Of a stretch of DNA of 64,000 bases, positions 26,106-36,759 are shown piece after piece. Location: the NCBI RefSeq assembly GCF_023544665.1, contig NZ_JAMJFL010000024.1, positions 1 to 64,000 of the forward strand. The letters run 5' to 3'. A model generated the notes under the pieces. The model was not told the DNA's origin. It did no database searches and saw only the letters and a list, made by a program, of their open reading frames with translations. The DNA comes from Streptomyces sp. YS415. GTDB lineage: Bacteria; Actinomycetota; Actinomycetes; Streptomycetales; Streptomycetaceae. The position numbers and the translations under genes were made by a program. Each line of letters starts with the position of its first letter. The stretch's first letter is position 1.

Positions 26106-27554
26106 GTGAGCGCCATTCGCCCGGCAGCCGTCGTCGTTCTCGCAGCGGGTGAGGGCACCCGTATGAAGTCGGCCACACCCAAGGTCCTGCACGAGATCTG
26201 CGGCCGCAGCCTCGTGGGTCATGTGCTCGCCGCCGCGCGTGAGTTGCAGCCCGAGAACCTCGTCGTGGTCGTCGGCCACGCCCGCGAGAAGGTCACCGCG
26301 CACCTCGCCGAGGTGGACGCCGAGGTGCGTACGGCCGTGCAGGCGCAGCAGAACGGCACGGGGCACGCCGTACGGATGGCCCTGGAGGAGCTCGGCGGCA
26401 CCGTCGACGGGACCGTGGTCGTCGTCTGCGGCGACACGCCGCTGCTCACCGGCGCCACTCTCCAGGCCCTGGCCGCCACCCACTCCGCCGACGGCAATGC
26501 CGTGACCGTGCTGACGGCCGAGGTGCCGGACGCGACCGGGTACGGGCGGATCGTGCGGGACGGGGCCTCGGGCGCTGTGACCGCGATCGTGGAGCACAAG
26601 GACGCCGACGCCTCCCAGCGGGCGATCCGGGAGATCAATTCCGGGGTGTTCGCCTTCGACGGGCAGTTGCTCGCGGACGCGCTGGGGAAGGTCCGTACGG
26701 ACAACAGCCAGGGCGAGGAGTACCTGACCGACGTGCTGGGGATCCTGCGGGAGGCGGGGCACCGGGTGGGGGCCTCCGTCGCGGGTGATCACCGGGAGAT
26801 CGCCGGTATCAACAACCGGGTGCAGCTGGCCGAGGCGCGGCGGATCCTCAACGACCGTCTGCTCACGGATGCGATGCTGGCCGGGGTGACGGTCGTGGAC
26901 CCGGCGACCACCTGGGTCGATGTGACGGTGAGCTTCGAGCAGGACGCCGTGGTGCACCCGGGCACTCAGCTGCTGGGTGCCACGCATCTCGGGGAGGGCG
27001 CGGAGGTGGGCCCGAACTGCCGGCTGTCCGACACCCGGGTGGGTGCGGGGGCGCGGGTGGAGGTCACGGTGGCGGACCGGGCCGAGGTGGGTGCGGGGGC
27101 GACGGTGGGTCCGTACGCCTATCTGCGGCCGGGGACCCGGCTGGGTGCCAAGGGCAAGATCGGCACGTATGTCGAGACGAAGAACGCGTCGATCGGGGAG
27201 GGGACGAAGGTTCCGCACCTGTCGTACGTCGGTGACGCGACGATCGGCGATCACACGAACATCGGTGCCGCGAGTGTCTTCGTGAACTATGACGGGCAGG
27301 ACAAGCACCACACGACGATCGGGTCGCACTGCCGTACCGGTTCGGACAACATGTTTGTGGCTCCTGTCACGGTCGGGGACGGGGCGTACACCGCTGCCGG
27401 GTCGGTGATCACCAAGGACGTACCGCCCGGTTCGCTGGCCGTGGCCCGTGGCCAGCAGCGGAATATCGAGGGCTGGGTGGCCCGTAAGCGTCCGGGGAGC
27501 GCGGCGGCGAAGGCGGCCGAGGCGGCGTCCGGGCGGGCGGAAGACGGAAGCTGA
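26106..27554 (+). CDS. glmU: Bifunctional GlcNAc-1-P uridyltransferase / glucosamine-1-P acetyltransferase
   Basis: 482 residues from GTG 26106 (VSAIRPAAVVVLAAGEGTRMKS). The N-terminal nucleotidyltransferase has LAAGEGTRMKS, QNGTGHAVR, GDTPLLT and GYGRIVR. The C-terminal left-handed beta-helix has hexapeptide repeats and the acetyltransferase segment YVGDATIG, NIGAASVFVNYDGQDKHHTTIG. It makes UDP-GlcNAc for peptidoglycan and glycans in the cytosol. Followed by prs, an arrangement conserved in many bacteria that links amino-sugar and PRPP supply. A tail of about 30 residues extends past the helix. Confidence 0.98.
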   Translation: MSAIRPAAVVVLAAGEGTRMKSATPKVLHEICGRSLVGHVLAAARELQPENLVVVVGHAREKVTAHLAEVDAEVRTAVQAQQNGTGHAVRMALEELGGTVDGTVVVVCGDTPLLTGATLQALAATHSADGNAVTVLTAEVPDATGYGRIVRDGASGAVTAIVEHKDADASQRAIREINSGVFAFDGQLLADALGKVRTDNSQGEEYLTDVLGILREAGHRVGASVAGDHREIAGINNRVQLAEARRILNDRLLTDAMLAGVTVVDPATTWVDVTVSFEQDAVVHPGTQLLGATHLGEGAEVGPNCRLSDTRVGAGARVEVTVADRAEVGAGATVGPYAYLRPGTRLGAKGKIGTYVETKNASIGEGTKVPHLSYVGDATIGDHTNIGAASVFVNYDGQDKHHTTIGSHCRTGSDNMFVAPVTVGDGAYTAAGSVITKDVPPGSLAVARGQQRNIEGWVARKRPGSAAAKAAEAASGRAEDGS

Positions 27555-27610
27555 CCGGAAACAGGTGCGTCGGGGACGGCGTACCGTGATAAGTGCACAT
27601 CCGCACCTAA

Positions 27611-27678
27611 CCAGCTGAGACGGCCGCTCGCACCCAGTCGGGACGGGCTGGTGCGGCCTCTCGACATCCAGCTGAGAC
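27611..27678 (+). promoter_or_regulatory. Structured leader upstream of prs
   Basis: Two copies of CCAGCTGAGAC (27611-27621 and 27668-27678) flank a bulged stem built from GGCCG...GCACC and GGTGC...GGCC around 27622-27658. The second copy ends 6 nt before the GAGGAG ribosome site (27685-27690). This could be an attenuator or only a glmU terminator. Confidence 0.4.
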
Positions 27679-27698
27679 ACCTCTGAGGAGACAGTGCT

Positions 27699-28679
27699 GT
27701 GACCGGGATCAAGACGACCGGCGAGAAGAAGATGATGTTCTTCTCCGGCCGCGCCCACCCCGAGCTTGCCGAGGAGGTCGCCCACCAGCTGGGTGTCGGG
27801 GTCGTCCCGACGAAGGCCTTCGACTTCGCCAATGGCGAGATCTATGTGCGCTATCAGGAGTCGGCGCGCGGTGCGGACTGCTTTGTGATCCAGAGCCACA
27901 CGGCTCCGATCAATCAGTGGATCATGGAGCAGTTGATCATGATCGACGCGCTGAAGCGTGCGTCGGCCCGCTCGATCACGGTCATCGTGCCGTTCTACGG
28001 TTACGCGCGCCAGGACAAGAAGCACCGTGGCCGTGAACCCATTTCGGCGCGTCTGATCGCGGATCTGATGAAGACGGCGGGTGCGCACCGCATTCTGACG
28101 GTCGATCTGCACACGGATCAGATCCAGGGCTTCTTCGACGGTCCGGTGGATCATCTGTTCGCGCTGCCCCTGCTGGCGGACTATGTGGGCCGCAAGGTCG
28201 ACCGCGCCAAGCTGACGGTGGTTTCCCCGGACGCCGGCCGGGTGCGGGTCGCCGACCGCTGGTGCGACCGGCTGGGCGCGCCGCTGGCGATCGTGCACAA
28301 GCGGCGTGACAAGGATGTGGCGAATCAGGTGACCGTCCACGAGGTCGTGGGCGAGGTCAAGGGACGGGTGTGCGTCCTGGTCGACGACATGATCGACACG
28401 GGTGGCACGATCTGTGCCGCGGCCGACGCGCTGTTCGCGCACGGTGCGGAGGATGTCATCGTGACGGCCACGCACGGTGTGCTGTCCGGTCCCGCGGCGG
28501 ACCGTCTGAAGAACTCCCGGGTGAGCGAGTTCGTGTTCACGAACACGCTGCCGACGCCGGGTGAGCTCGCCGGCGACCTGGACAAGATCACGGTGCTGTC
28601 GATCGCGCCGACGATCGCGAGTGCGGTGCGCGAGGTGTTCGAGGACGGTTCGGTGACGAGCCTGTTCGACGAGCAGTGA
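27699..28679 (+). CDS. prs: Ribose-phosphate pyrophosphokinase (PRPP synthetase)
   Basis: 326 residues from GTG 27699, with GAGGAG 8 nt upstream. Canonical class I features: FSGRAHPELAEEVAHQLG, FANGEIYVRYQES, the catalytic flexible loop RQDKKHRGREPISARL, HTDQIQGFF and the PRPP-binding VCVLVDDMIDTGGTI. It makes PRPP from ribose 5-phosphate and ATP for nucleotide, His and Trp synthesis. It lies in a glmU-prs-rplY-pth series. Confidence 0.97.
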   Translation: MTGIKTTGEKKMMFFSGRAHPELAEEVAHQLGVGVVPTKAFDFANGEIYVRYQESARGADCFVIQSHTAPINQWIMEQLIMIDALKRASARSITVIVPFYGYARQDKKHRGREPISARLIADLMKTAGAHRILTVDLHTDQIQGFFDGPVDHLFALPLLADYVGRKVDRAKLTVVSPDAGRVRVADRWCDRLGAPLAIVHKRRDKDVANQVTVHEVVGEVKGRVCVLVDDMIDTGGTICAAADALFAHGAEDVIVTATHGVLSGPAADRLKNSRVSEFVFTNTLPTPGELAGDLDKITVLSIAPTIASAVREVFEDGSVTSLFDEQ

Positions 28680-28699
28680 GCCGGTAGATCGATTTCGTG

Positions 28700-28749
28700 C
28701 GGCCTCCCCTGCCGAGTAGACTGCTCAGGTTGCTCGGCGAGGGAGGCCG
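28700..28749 (+). promoter_or_regulatory. Long two-part hairpin between prs and rplY
   Basis: CGGCCTCCC (28700-28708) pairs with GGGAGGCCG (28741-28749); inside, after a 2x2 loop, GCCGAG pairs with CTCGGC. The apical loop carries TAGACT, which with TTCGTG 17 bp upstream could be a weak promoter of rplY. It is not followed by a T-tract and stands 118 nt before the rplY start, so it is either the prs terminator or a leader element. Confidence 0.6.
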
Positions 28750-28867
28750 TACTCATTGAGGTGCACTCGGTGGGGTACGGCGATCCGTTATCGACGCGCT
28801 CTTCGTAGCAGGCCGTTCGTGGCCGGGTGACCTTGTCCGTTTCTCACCCATACGAGGAGTGATCGTT

Positions 28868-29461
28868 ATGTCCGAGGTGAAGATCTCCGCCGAGACGCGC
28901 AGCGAGTTCGGCAAGGGTGCCGCGCGCCGCATCCGCCGTGACAGCAAGGTTCCCGGTGTGCTGTACGGCCACGGTTCGGACCCGCTGCACCTGACCCTGC
29001 CGGGTCACGAGCTGCTGCTGGCGCTCCGTACGCCGAACGTCCTGATCGCTCTGGACATCGACGGCAAGACCAACGAGCTGGCGATCCCGAAGTCCGTGCA
29101 GCGTGACCCGATCAAGGGTTTCCTGGAGCACGTCGACCTGCAGCTCGTGCAGCGTGGCGAGAAGGTCAACGTCGAGATCTTCGTGCACACCGAGGGTGAG
29201 CTGGCTGCCGGTGGCAACCTGCTGGAGCACGTGCTCAACGCGCTGCCGGTGGAGGCCGAGGCGACGCACATCCCCGAGTCGGTCACGGTGTCCATCGAGG
29301 GCCTGTCGGCCGGTGACTCCATCCTGGCCAAGGACATCTCCCTGCCCAGCGGTGTGAAGCTCGGCGTCGACGAGGACGCGGTCGTCATCCAGGTCCTGGC
29401 CGCGCAGGCGGAGGAGGCCTCGGAGGGCGAGGCCGAGGGCGACGAGGCCGCCCAGGCCTGA
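28868..29461 (+). CDS. rplY: 50S ribosomal protein L25 / general stress protein Ctc
   Basis: 197 residues; ATG 28868 is set by GAGGAG at 28854-28859. The L25 N-terminal 5S-rRNA-binding domain (SAETRSEFGKGAARRIRRDSKVPGVLYGHG, about 1-90) is followed by the TL5/CTC C-terminal beta domain (VNVEIFVHTEGE, IPESVTVSIEGL, about 95-180). The tail is acidic (Ala/Glu-rich). It binds 5S rRNA in the large subunit. Linked to pth as in many Gram-positive bacteria, with a hairpin between them. Confidence 0.97.
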   Translation: MSEVKISAETRSEFGKGAARRIRRDSKVPGVLYGHGSDPLHLTLPGHELLLALRTPNVLIALDIDGKTNELAIPKSVQRDPIKGFLEHVDLQLVQRGEKVNVEIFVHTEGELAAGGNLLEHVLNALPVEAEATHIPESVTVSIEGLSAGDSILAKDISLPSGVKLGVDEDAVVIQVLAAQAEEASEGEAEGDEAAQA

Positions 29462-29493
29462 GCCTGATCTGTTCACTGCCCACAGCAGGCCGA

Positions 29494-29523
29494 CAGCCGC
29501 CGTTTCCCCGGAAGCGGCGGCTG
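29494..29523 (+). terminator. 14-bp hairpin between rplY and pth
   Basis: Arms 29494-29507 and 29510-29523 (CAGCCGCC... / ...GGCGGCTG) pair with one G-U and only a 2-nt gap. It begins 32 nt after rplY and ends 10 nt before the pth ribosome site, so it may partly uncouple the two. Confidence 0.7.
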
Positions 29524-29546
29524 TGGCGTATCAAGGAGACATGGAC

Positions 29547-30143
29547 GTGACTTCCGACCCGAGTGCCCCCTGGATCGTCGCCGGTCTCGGCAATCCCGGG
29601 CCCGAGTACGCGATGAACCGGCACAACGTGGGGTTCATGGTGGCGGATCTGCTGGCCGAGCGGATCGGGGGGAGGTTCAAGCGGGCCGGGAAGGCGCAGG
29701 CTCAGGTCGTGGAGGGGCGGATCGGGCCGCCGGGGCCGCTGAACCGCCGGGTGATCCTGGTGAAGCCGATGTCGTTCATGAACCTCTCCGGTGGTCCGGT
29801 GAACGCGCTGAAGGATTTCTACAAGGTGCCGGTGGCCAGCATCGTGGCTGTCCATGACGAGCTGGACATCGACTACGGCACGCTGCGGCTGAAGCTCGGT
29901 GGCGGTGACAACGGGCACAACGGTCTGAAGTCGATGACGAAGGTGATGGGTGCCGACTATCACCGGGTGCGGTTCGGGATCGGGCGGCCGCCGGGGCGGA
30001 TGCCGGTCGCCGACTTCGTGCTGCGGGACTTCGGCGCCACCGAGCGCAAGGAGCTGGACTACCTCGTGGACCGGGCGGCGGACGCGGTGGAGTGCCTGGT
30101 CATCGAAGGGCTGGAGCGGGCGCAGGGGACGTACAACTCGTAG
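29547..30143 (+). CDS. pth: Peptidyl-tRNA hydrolase
   Basis: 198 residues from GTG 29547, chosen because AAGGAG (29533-29538) is 8 nt away; ATG 29541 is too close. Family motifs: IVAGLGNPGPEYAMNRHNVGF (the His of NRHNVG is catalytic), LVKPMSFMNLSG, VHDELDIDYGTLRLK, GGGDNGHNGLKSM and RVRFGIGRP. It recycles tRNA from peptidyl-tRNA released by stalled ribosomes. Confidence 0.97.
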   Translation: MTSDPSAPWIVAGLGNPGPEYAMNRHNVGFMVADLLAERIGGRFKRAGKAQAQVVEGRIGPPGPLNRRVILVKPMSFMNLSGGPVNALKDFYKVPVASIVAVHDELDIDYGTLRLKLGGGDNGHNGLKSMTKVMGADYHRVRFGIGRPPGRMPVADFVLRDFGATERKELDYLVDRAADAVECLVIEGLERAQGTYNS

Positions 30144-30215
30144 TGCCGCGGTGTGTTCCCCGCCGGTGAACTCTGCGATGCCGCGGGGGCGCCGGCGTTC
30201 CGGCCACGGGCGACA

Positions 30216-30245
30216 TTGACTTTCAGCAAGGCAATGGCCAAAGAT
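30216..30245 (+). promoter_or_regulatory. Putative leaderless promoter of the membrane protein at 30253
   Basis: TTGACT (30216-30221), 18 bp, AAAGAT (30240-30245), then 7 nt to the ATG. There is no Shine-Dalgarno sequence before the start codon. Confidence 0.5.
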
Positions 30246-30252
30246 CGCGGCC

Positions 30253-30741
30253 ATGCCTACCGCCGTCATCTCCAGCCCGGGCGCCGTCACCGCACTGCGG
30301 TTCGGACGCGCCGCGGCCATGGGTACGGTCGCGGTGCTGATCCTGATCGCGGGCGTGTGGGCGTCATGGGGGACCGCCCAGCACGTGATGCTCACCAAGG
30401 GGCGCGAGAGCGGCACCGTCGAGGTGACCCGCTGCGCCGAGGACATCTGCACCGGCCCCTACACCCCCCTCTCCCGGGGCTCGCAGCCCCGCGACCGCGT
30501 CGTCATCGAGCACACGGCCGCGGTCCGCAAGGGCCAGACCTACTCGGTCATCATCAAGCCGGGCTCCGACGACGTCGTCCGCTCCGGCCCGTCCGGCATC
30601 CTCTACGCCTGGGTCCCGCTGGGCGGCGCGCTGCTGCTGGCCTCGGTCGTGGTGGCGGGCGGGCTGCGCCGGACCGGGGCCGCCTGGGCGCTGGCGGGCA
30701 CCGGAGCCGCGTTGCTCACGGCGGCCTTTCTCACGGTATGA
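30253..30741 (+). CDS. Small membrane protein with two or more helices
   Basis: 162 residues. A helix at about 20-42 (AAAMGTVAVLILIAGVWASW), an extracytoplasmic loop of about 75 residues with two Cys (RCAEDIC, possible disulfide), and two C-terminal helices (about 115-135 and 143-162). I do not recognise a characterised family; similar proteins occur in other Streptomyces at this locus (from memory). The ATG lacks a ribosome site and is 7 nt after a -10-like AAAGAT. It lies between pth and a surface protein gene. Confidence 0.75.
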   Translation: MPTAVISSPGAVTALRFGRAAAMGTVAVLILIAGVWASWGTAQHVMLTKGRESGTVEVTRCAEDICTGPYTPLSRGSQPRDRVVIEHTAAVRKGQTYSVIIKPGSDDVVRSGPSGILYAWVPLGGALLLASVVVAGGLRRTGAAWALAGTGAALLTAAFLTV

Positions 30742-30907
30742 GCGTGCCCCCTTCCTCAGGGGCTGAGCGGTCTGAGCAGTGCCGGGGCCGTAACCCTGTG
30801 AAGAAACCGAGTGTTGTCCCTTCGTGATTGACCTGGAGTCAGGGCCGGCTGGAAGCTGAGCCGCCCCCTCCACTTCCGCCCTTCCCCGTCACGAAGTTGG
30901 ACTGCCC

Positions 30908-31582
30908 ATGCGTACCCTCGCCCGCGCCGGCGCCCTGTCCGCCGTCGCCTCGGTGGCGCTGTTCCTCGCGCCCGCCGCCCATGCCACCCCGCCCGGGGAC
31001 AACGGCACCGTGAAGATCCACGACGCCACCACCGACGAGGAGCTGCGCCACAACGAGCCCCACGTCTGCTCCTTCTACCTCGACGCCTTCGGCTTCGACG
31101 GGGGACAGCAGGTCGACTGGCGCATCGAGTCCTGGGCCCCGACGGCCGGTGTGAAGGGTGAGACCGTGAAGTCCGGCGAGCTCGCCCTGGACACCGAGGG
31201 GCACGGCCGCAGCGACGACATGACGCTGCCCGACGGCCACTACAAGCTGTTCTGGACCTTCGAGGGGGAGAAGGGGTCCGCCAAGCACAAGGTCTTCTGG
31301 ACGGACTGCGAGGAGTCCGGGGAGCCCGGGGAACCAGGCAAGCCCGGCCAGTCCGCCGGCCCGTCCCCGGACACGAGCACCATCCCCTCCCCCTCCTCCA
31401 CCGCCACTGCCCCTGCCGGCGCCGAGCCGTCCGCGGCCCCCTCCCCCCAGGGCGGCGGCAGCGGCCCCGGGGGCGATCTCGCCGAGACCGGCAACGGCGC
31501 CCCCGTGGCCCTGCTGAGCGGCATCGCGGCCACCCTGGTCGCAGCGGGCGGCTACCTGCTCCACCGCCGCCGCTCGGCCTGA
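30908..31582 (+). CDS. Sortase-anchored surface protein (LAETG)
   Basis: 224 residues. Sec signal peptide (MRTLARAGALSAVASVALFLAPAAHA), a beta-rich domain of about 110 residues with two Cys (HVCSFYLDAFGFDGGQQVDWRIESW, FWTDCEE), a Gly/Pro/Ser/Thr linker, then the sorting signal LAETGNG, a hydrophobic helix and RRRSA. LAxTG is the class E sortase signal of Streptomyces, so the protein should be covalently attached to peptidoglycan. Its function is unknown. A strong terminator follows. Confidence 0.9.
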   Translation: MRTLARAGALSAVASVALFLAPAAHATPPGDNGTVKIHDATTDEELRHNEPHVCSFYLDAFGFDGGQQVDWRIESWAPTAGVKGETVKSGELALDTEGHGRSDDMTLPDGHYKLFWTFEGEKGSAKHKVFWTDCEESGEPGEPGKPGQSAGPSPDTSTIPSPSSTATAPAGAEPSAAPSPQGGGSGPGGDLAETGNGAPVALLSGIAATLVAAGGYLLHRRRSA

Positions 31583-31597
31583 CCCCCCAGCACACAG

Positions 31598-31634
31598 CGG
31601 TGCCCCCGGGCCGGTACGAGGCTCGGGGGCACCG
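31598..31634. terminator. Bidirectional terminator between surface protein and ppc
   Basis: CGGTGCCCCCG (31598-31608) pairs with CGGGGGCACCG (31624-31634), extended inside by GCC/GGC. It serves two convergent genes. Confidence 0.85.
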
Positions 31635-31654
31635 CCGTTGCGCGAGGGGAGGCG

Positions 31655-34396
<2,742 letters not shown>

Positions 34397-34568
34397 AGAT
34401 GCGGCTCCTTGCAGTGTTGAAGCTCGTCCGGGAGGGAACCCGTCAGCTCGTCCCGCGCGGCGGCTGCCGCATACGGGACGGACATCCGGGAAGAATTCAG
34501 AGCGGACCGCGCTGTCCGACCGACTCCAAGGATAGGTGTCCGTGCGGACGCGCAGACTCTCAGGGCTC

Positions 34569-34639
34569 TTGCCGCCGGGCGACGCGCTGCCATACTTACG
34601 ACGCCGTAGGTTACGGAACCGTAGGAACCGTGGTAACGG
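34569..34639 (+). promoter_or_regulatory. Desaturase promoter with three consecutive palindromic operators
   Basis: TTGCCG (34569-34574), 16 bp, CATACT (34591-34596) form the promoter. Directly after the -10 come TACG-acgc-CGTA (34597-34608), TACGG-aa-CCGTA (34612-34623) and CCGT-ggta-ACGG (34628-34639). The predicted start of transcription falls in the first palindrome. The TetR gene translationally coupled downstream is the obvious candidate binder. The rest of 34397-34706 holds the ppc upstream region without a clear promoter. Confidence 0.7.
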
Positions 34640-34706
34640 AACCAGGGAACGGTTGCCGGAACAGTCGGCCTCAGCCTCACCACCCACGACCCCACAGGGG
34701 ACGCCC

Positions 34707-35717
34707 ATGACCACGAGCTCCGATGTGATCGAAGACGCCCCACAGGCGAACGACGACACTCCCGCTACCCCAGCGACCCTCGGCGGCGAGAAGAAGGGAT
34801 CGCTCGAACAGTTCGCGCTGCTCCTCTTCATCGTCGTCCCGTTCCTGGCACTGGCCGCCGCGGTGCCCCTGGCCTGGGGCTGGGGCGTGAGCTGGCTCGA
34901 CCTCGGTCTGCTGGTCTTCTTCTACTACTTCGCCTGCCACGGCGTGACGATCGGCTACCACCGCTACTTCACCCACGGCTCCTTCAAGGCCAAGCGCCCG
35001 CTGCGCATCGCGCTCGCCATCGCCGGCTCGATGGCCGTCGAGGGGCCGCTGGTCCGCTGGGTCGCCGACCACCGCAAGCACCACAAGTTCTCCGACGCCG
35101 AGGGCGACCCGCACTCGCCGTGGCGCTATGGCGAGACCCTGCCGGCGCTGATGAAGGGCCTGTGGTGGGCGCACATCGGCTGGATGTTCGACGAGGAGCG
35201 CACCCCGCAGGACAAGTACGCCCCGGACCTGATCAAGGACCGGGCGATCCGCACGATCTCGCGGAACTTCATCTACTGGACGGTCCTGTCGCTGGCGCTG
35301 CCCGCGCTGATCGGCGGCCTGGTGACGATGTCCTGGTGGGGCGCGTTCACGGGCTTCTTCTGGGGCTCCCTGGTCCGGGTGGCGCTGCTGCACCACGTGA
35401 CCTGGTCGATCAACTCCATCTGCCACGCGGTCGGCAAGCGGCCGTTCAAGTCGCGGGACCGCTCGGGCAACGTGTGGTGGCTGGCGATCCTGTCCTGCGG
35501 CGAGTCCTGGCACAACCTGCACCACGCCGACCCGACCTCGGCGCGGCACGGGGTGATGCGCGGGCAGGTGGATTCCTCCGCGCGGCTCATCCGCTGGTTC
35601 GAGCAGGCGGGCTGGGCGTACGACGTGCGGTGGCCGTCACGCTCGCGTATCGATTCCCGTCGCAGCGCCGCGGATGACGGCTCCCGGCGGGGGGCGGATG
35701 CCGCCAAGGCGGCATGA
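34707..35717 (+). CDS. Acyl-CoA delta-9 fatty acid desaturase
   Basis: 336 residues; ATG 34707 after AGGGG. The three di-iron histidine boxes of membrane desaturases are intact: HRYFTH (85-90), HRKHH (122-126) and HNLHH (269-273). About four membrane helices lie at 37-57, 63-80, 100-117 region and 190-230. It introduces a cis double bond into acyl-CoA at the membrane, needing an electron donor encoded elsewhere. Its stop overlaps the ATG of a TetR regulator (ATGA), a classic autoregulated desaturase-repressor unit. Confidence 0.95.
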   Translation: MTTSSDVIEDAPQANDDTPATPATLGGEKKGSLEQFALLLFIVVPFLALAAAVPLAWGWGVSWLDLGLLVFFYYFACHGVTIGYHRYFTHGSFKAKRPLRIALAIAGSMAVEGPLVRWVADHRKHHKFSDAEGDPHSPWRYGETLPALMKGLWWAHIGWMFDEERTPQDKYAPDLIKDRAIRTISRNFIYWTVLSLALPALIGGLVTMSWWGAFTGFFWGSLVRVALLHHVTWSINSICHAVGKRPFKSRDRSGNVWWLAILSCGESWHNLHHADPTSARHGVMRGQVDSSARLIRWFEQAGWAYDVRWPSRSRIDSRRSAADDGSRRGADAAKAA

Positions 35718-36391
35718 TTGACGACGTGGCGACCGACTCCAGCAATACCCCGAGCAACGAGAAGCCGCGGCGCGCGCGCCGTACCCGGATGACCGGTGCG
35801 GAGCGTCGCCAGCAACTGCTGGAGATCGGTCGCACCCTCTTTGCCGCGAAGGGTTTCGAGGCCACGTCGGTGGAGGAGATCGCGGCGAAGGCCGGGGTCT
35901 CCAAGCCGGTGGTGTACGAGCACTTCGGCGGCAAGGAGGGCCTGTACGCGGTGGTGGTGGACCGCGAGATGCGCCGTCTGCTGGACATGGTCACCAGCTC
36001 CCTGACGGCCGGTCACCCCCGTGAACTGTGCGAACAGGCGGCCTTCGCGCTCCTGGACTACATCGAGGAGTACACGGACGGCTTCCGCATCCTGGTCCGC
36101 GACTCCCCCATCCCCCAGTCCACGGGCTCCTTCGCCTCCCTGATCTCGGACATCGCCACCCAGGTGGAGGACATCCTCGGCCGGGAGTTCAAGAGCCGGG
36201 GCTTCGACCCCAAACTGGCCCCCCTCTACGCCCAGGCCCTGGTCGGCATGGTCGCCCTGACCGGCCAGTGGTGGCTGGACGTCCGCCGCCCGAAGAAGGC
36301 GGAGGTGGCGGCCCACCTGGTGAACCTGGCCTGGCACGGCCTGGACGGCCTGGAGGCCAAACCCCACCTGATAGGCCGCCGCAAGGCCTAG
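35714..36391 (+). CDS. TetR-family regulator of fatty acid metabolism (FasR-like)
   Basis: 225 residues from ATG 35714 (GTG 35726 is possible). HTH: RRQQLLEIGRTLFAAKGFEATSVEEIAAKAGVSKPVVYEHF. The ligand domain has GKEGLYAVVVDREMRRLLDMV, DGFRILVRDSPI and APLYAQALVGMVALTGQWWLD, which from memory is close to mycobacterial FasR (Rv3208), an acyl-CoA-responsive regulator of lipid synthesis. Coupling to the desaturase gene and the operator array at 34597-34639 support control of membrane unsaturation. It ends overlapping the stop of the convergent VOC gene by 4 bp. Confidence 0.9.
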   Translation: MIDDVATDSSNTPSNEKPRRARRTRMTGAERRQQLLEIGRTLFAAKGFEATSVEEIAAKAGVSKPVVYEHFGGKEGLYAVVVDREMRRLLDMVTSSLTAGHPRELCEQAAFALLDYIEEYTDGFRILVRDSPIPQSTGSFASLISDIATQVEDILGREFKSRGFDPKLAPLYAQALVGMVALTGQWWLDVRRPKKAEVAAHLVNLAWHGLDGLEAKPHLIGRRKA

Positions 36392-36759
36392 GCCGGCTCG
36401 TCGAGCGGCTCCAGGAACTCCAGGCGGTTGCCGACGGGGTCGCGGGAGTGGAAGCGGCGGTGGCCGGGCAGGTGCTCGTCCCACCGCACCTCGGCGCCAT
36501 GCGCCCGGAGCCGGGCGCCGTAGGCCTCGATCCCGGTGACACGCAGCCCGGGGTGCGCCTTCCTCGCCGGCTGGAAGTCCGCCTCGATGCCGAGATGGAG
36601 CTGGACGGCACCGGCCTGGAACCAGCAGCCCCCTCGGGCGGCGAGCGCCGCGGGCTTGGGGATCTCGGTCATGCCGAGGACGCCGGCGTAGTACGCCCGC
36701 AGCCGTTCCTCGGAGCCGGGCGGCGCGGCGAGCTGGACGTGGTCGACGGCGGTGATCAC
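36388..36759 (-). CDS. VOC (glyoxalase/bleomycin-resistance fold) family protein
   Basis: 123 residues from GTG 36759, with GGAGG upstream. Paired beta-alpha-beta-beta-beta modules: AVDHVQLAAPPGSEERLRAYYAGVLGM and a C-terminal RFHSRDPVGNRLEFLEP. Possible metal ligands are His7, His55 (LHLG) and Glu of LEFLE. It is co-transcribed with tam (4-bp GTGA overlap). A lyase, isomerase or dioxygenase role cannot be told apart. Confidence 0.88.
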   Translation of the reverse strand: MITAVDHVQLAAPPGSEERLRAYYAGVLGMTEIPKPAALAARGGCWFQAGAVQLHLGIEADFQPARKAHPGLRVTGIEAYGARLRAHGAEVRWDEHLPGHRRFHSRDPVGNRLEFLEPLDEPA

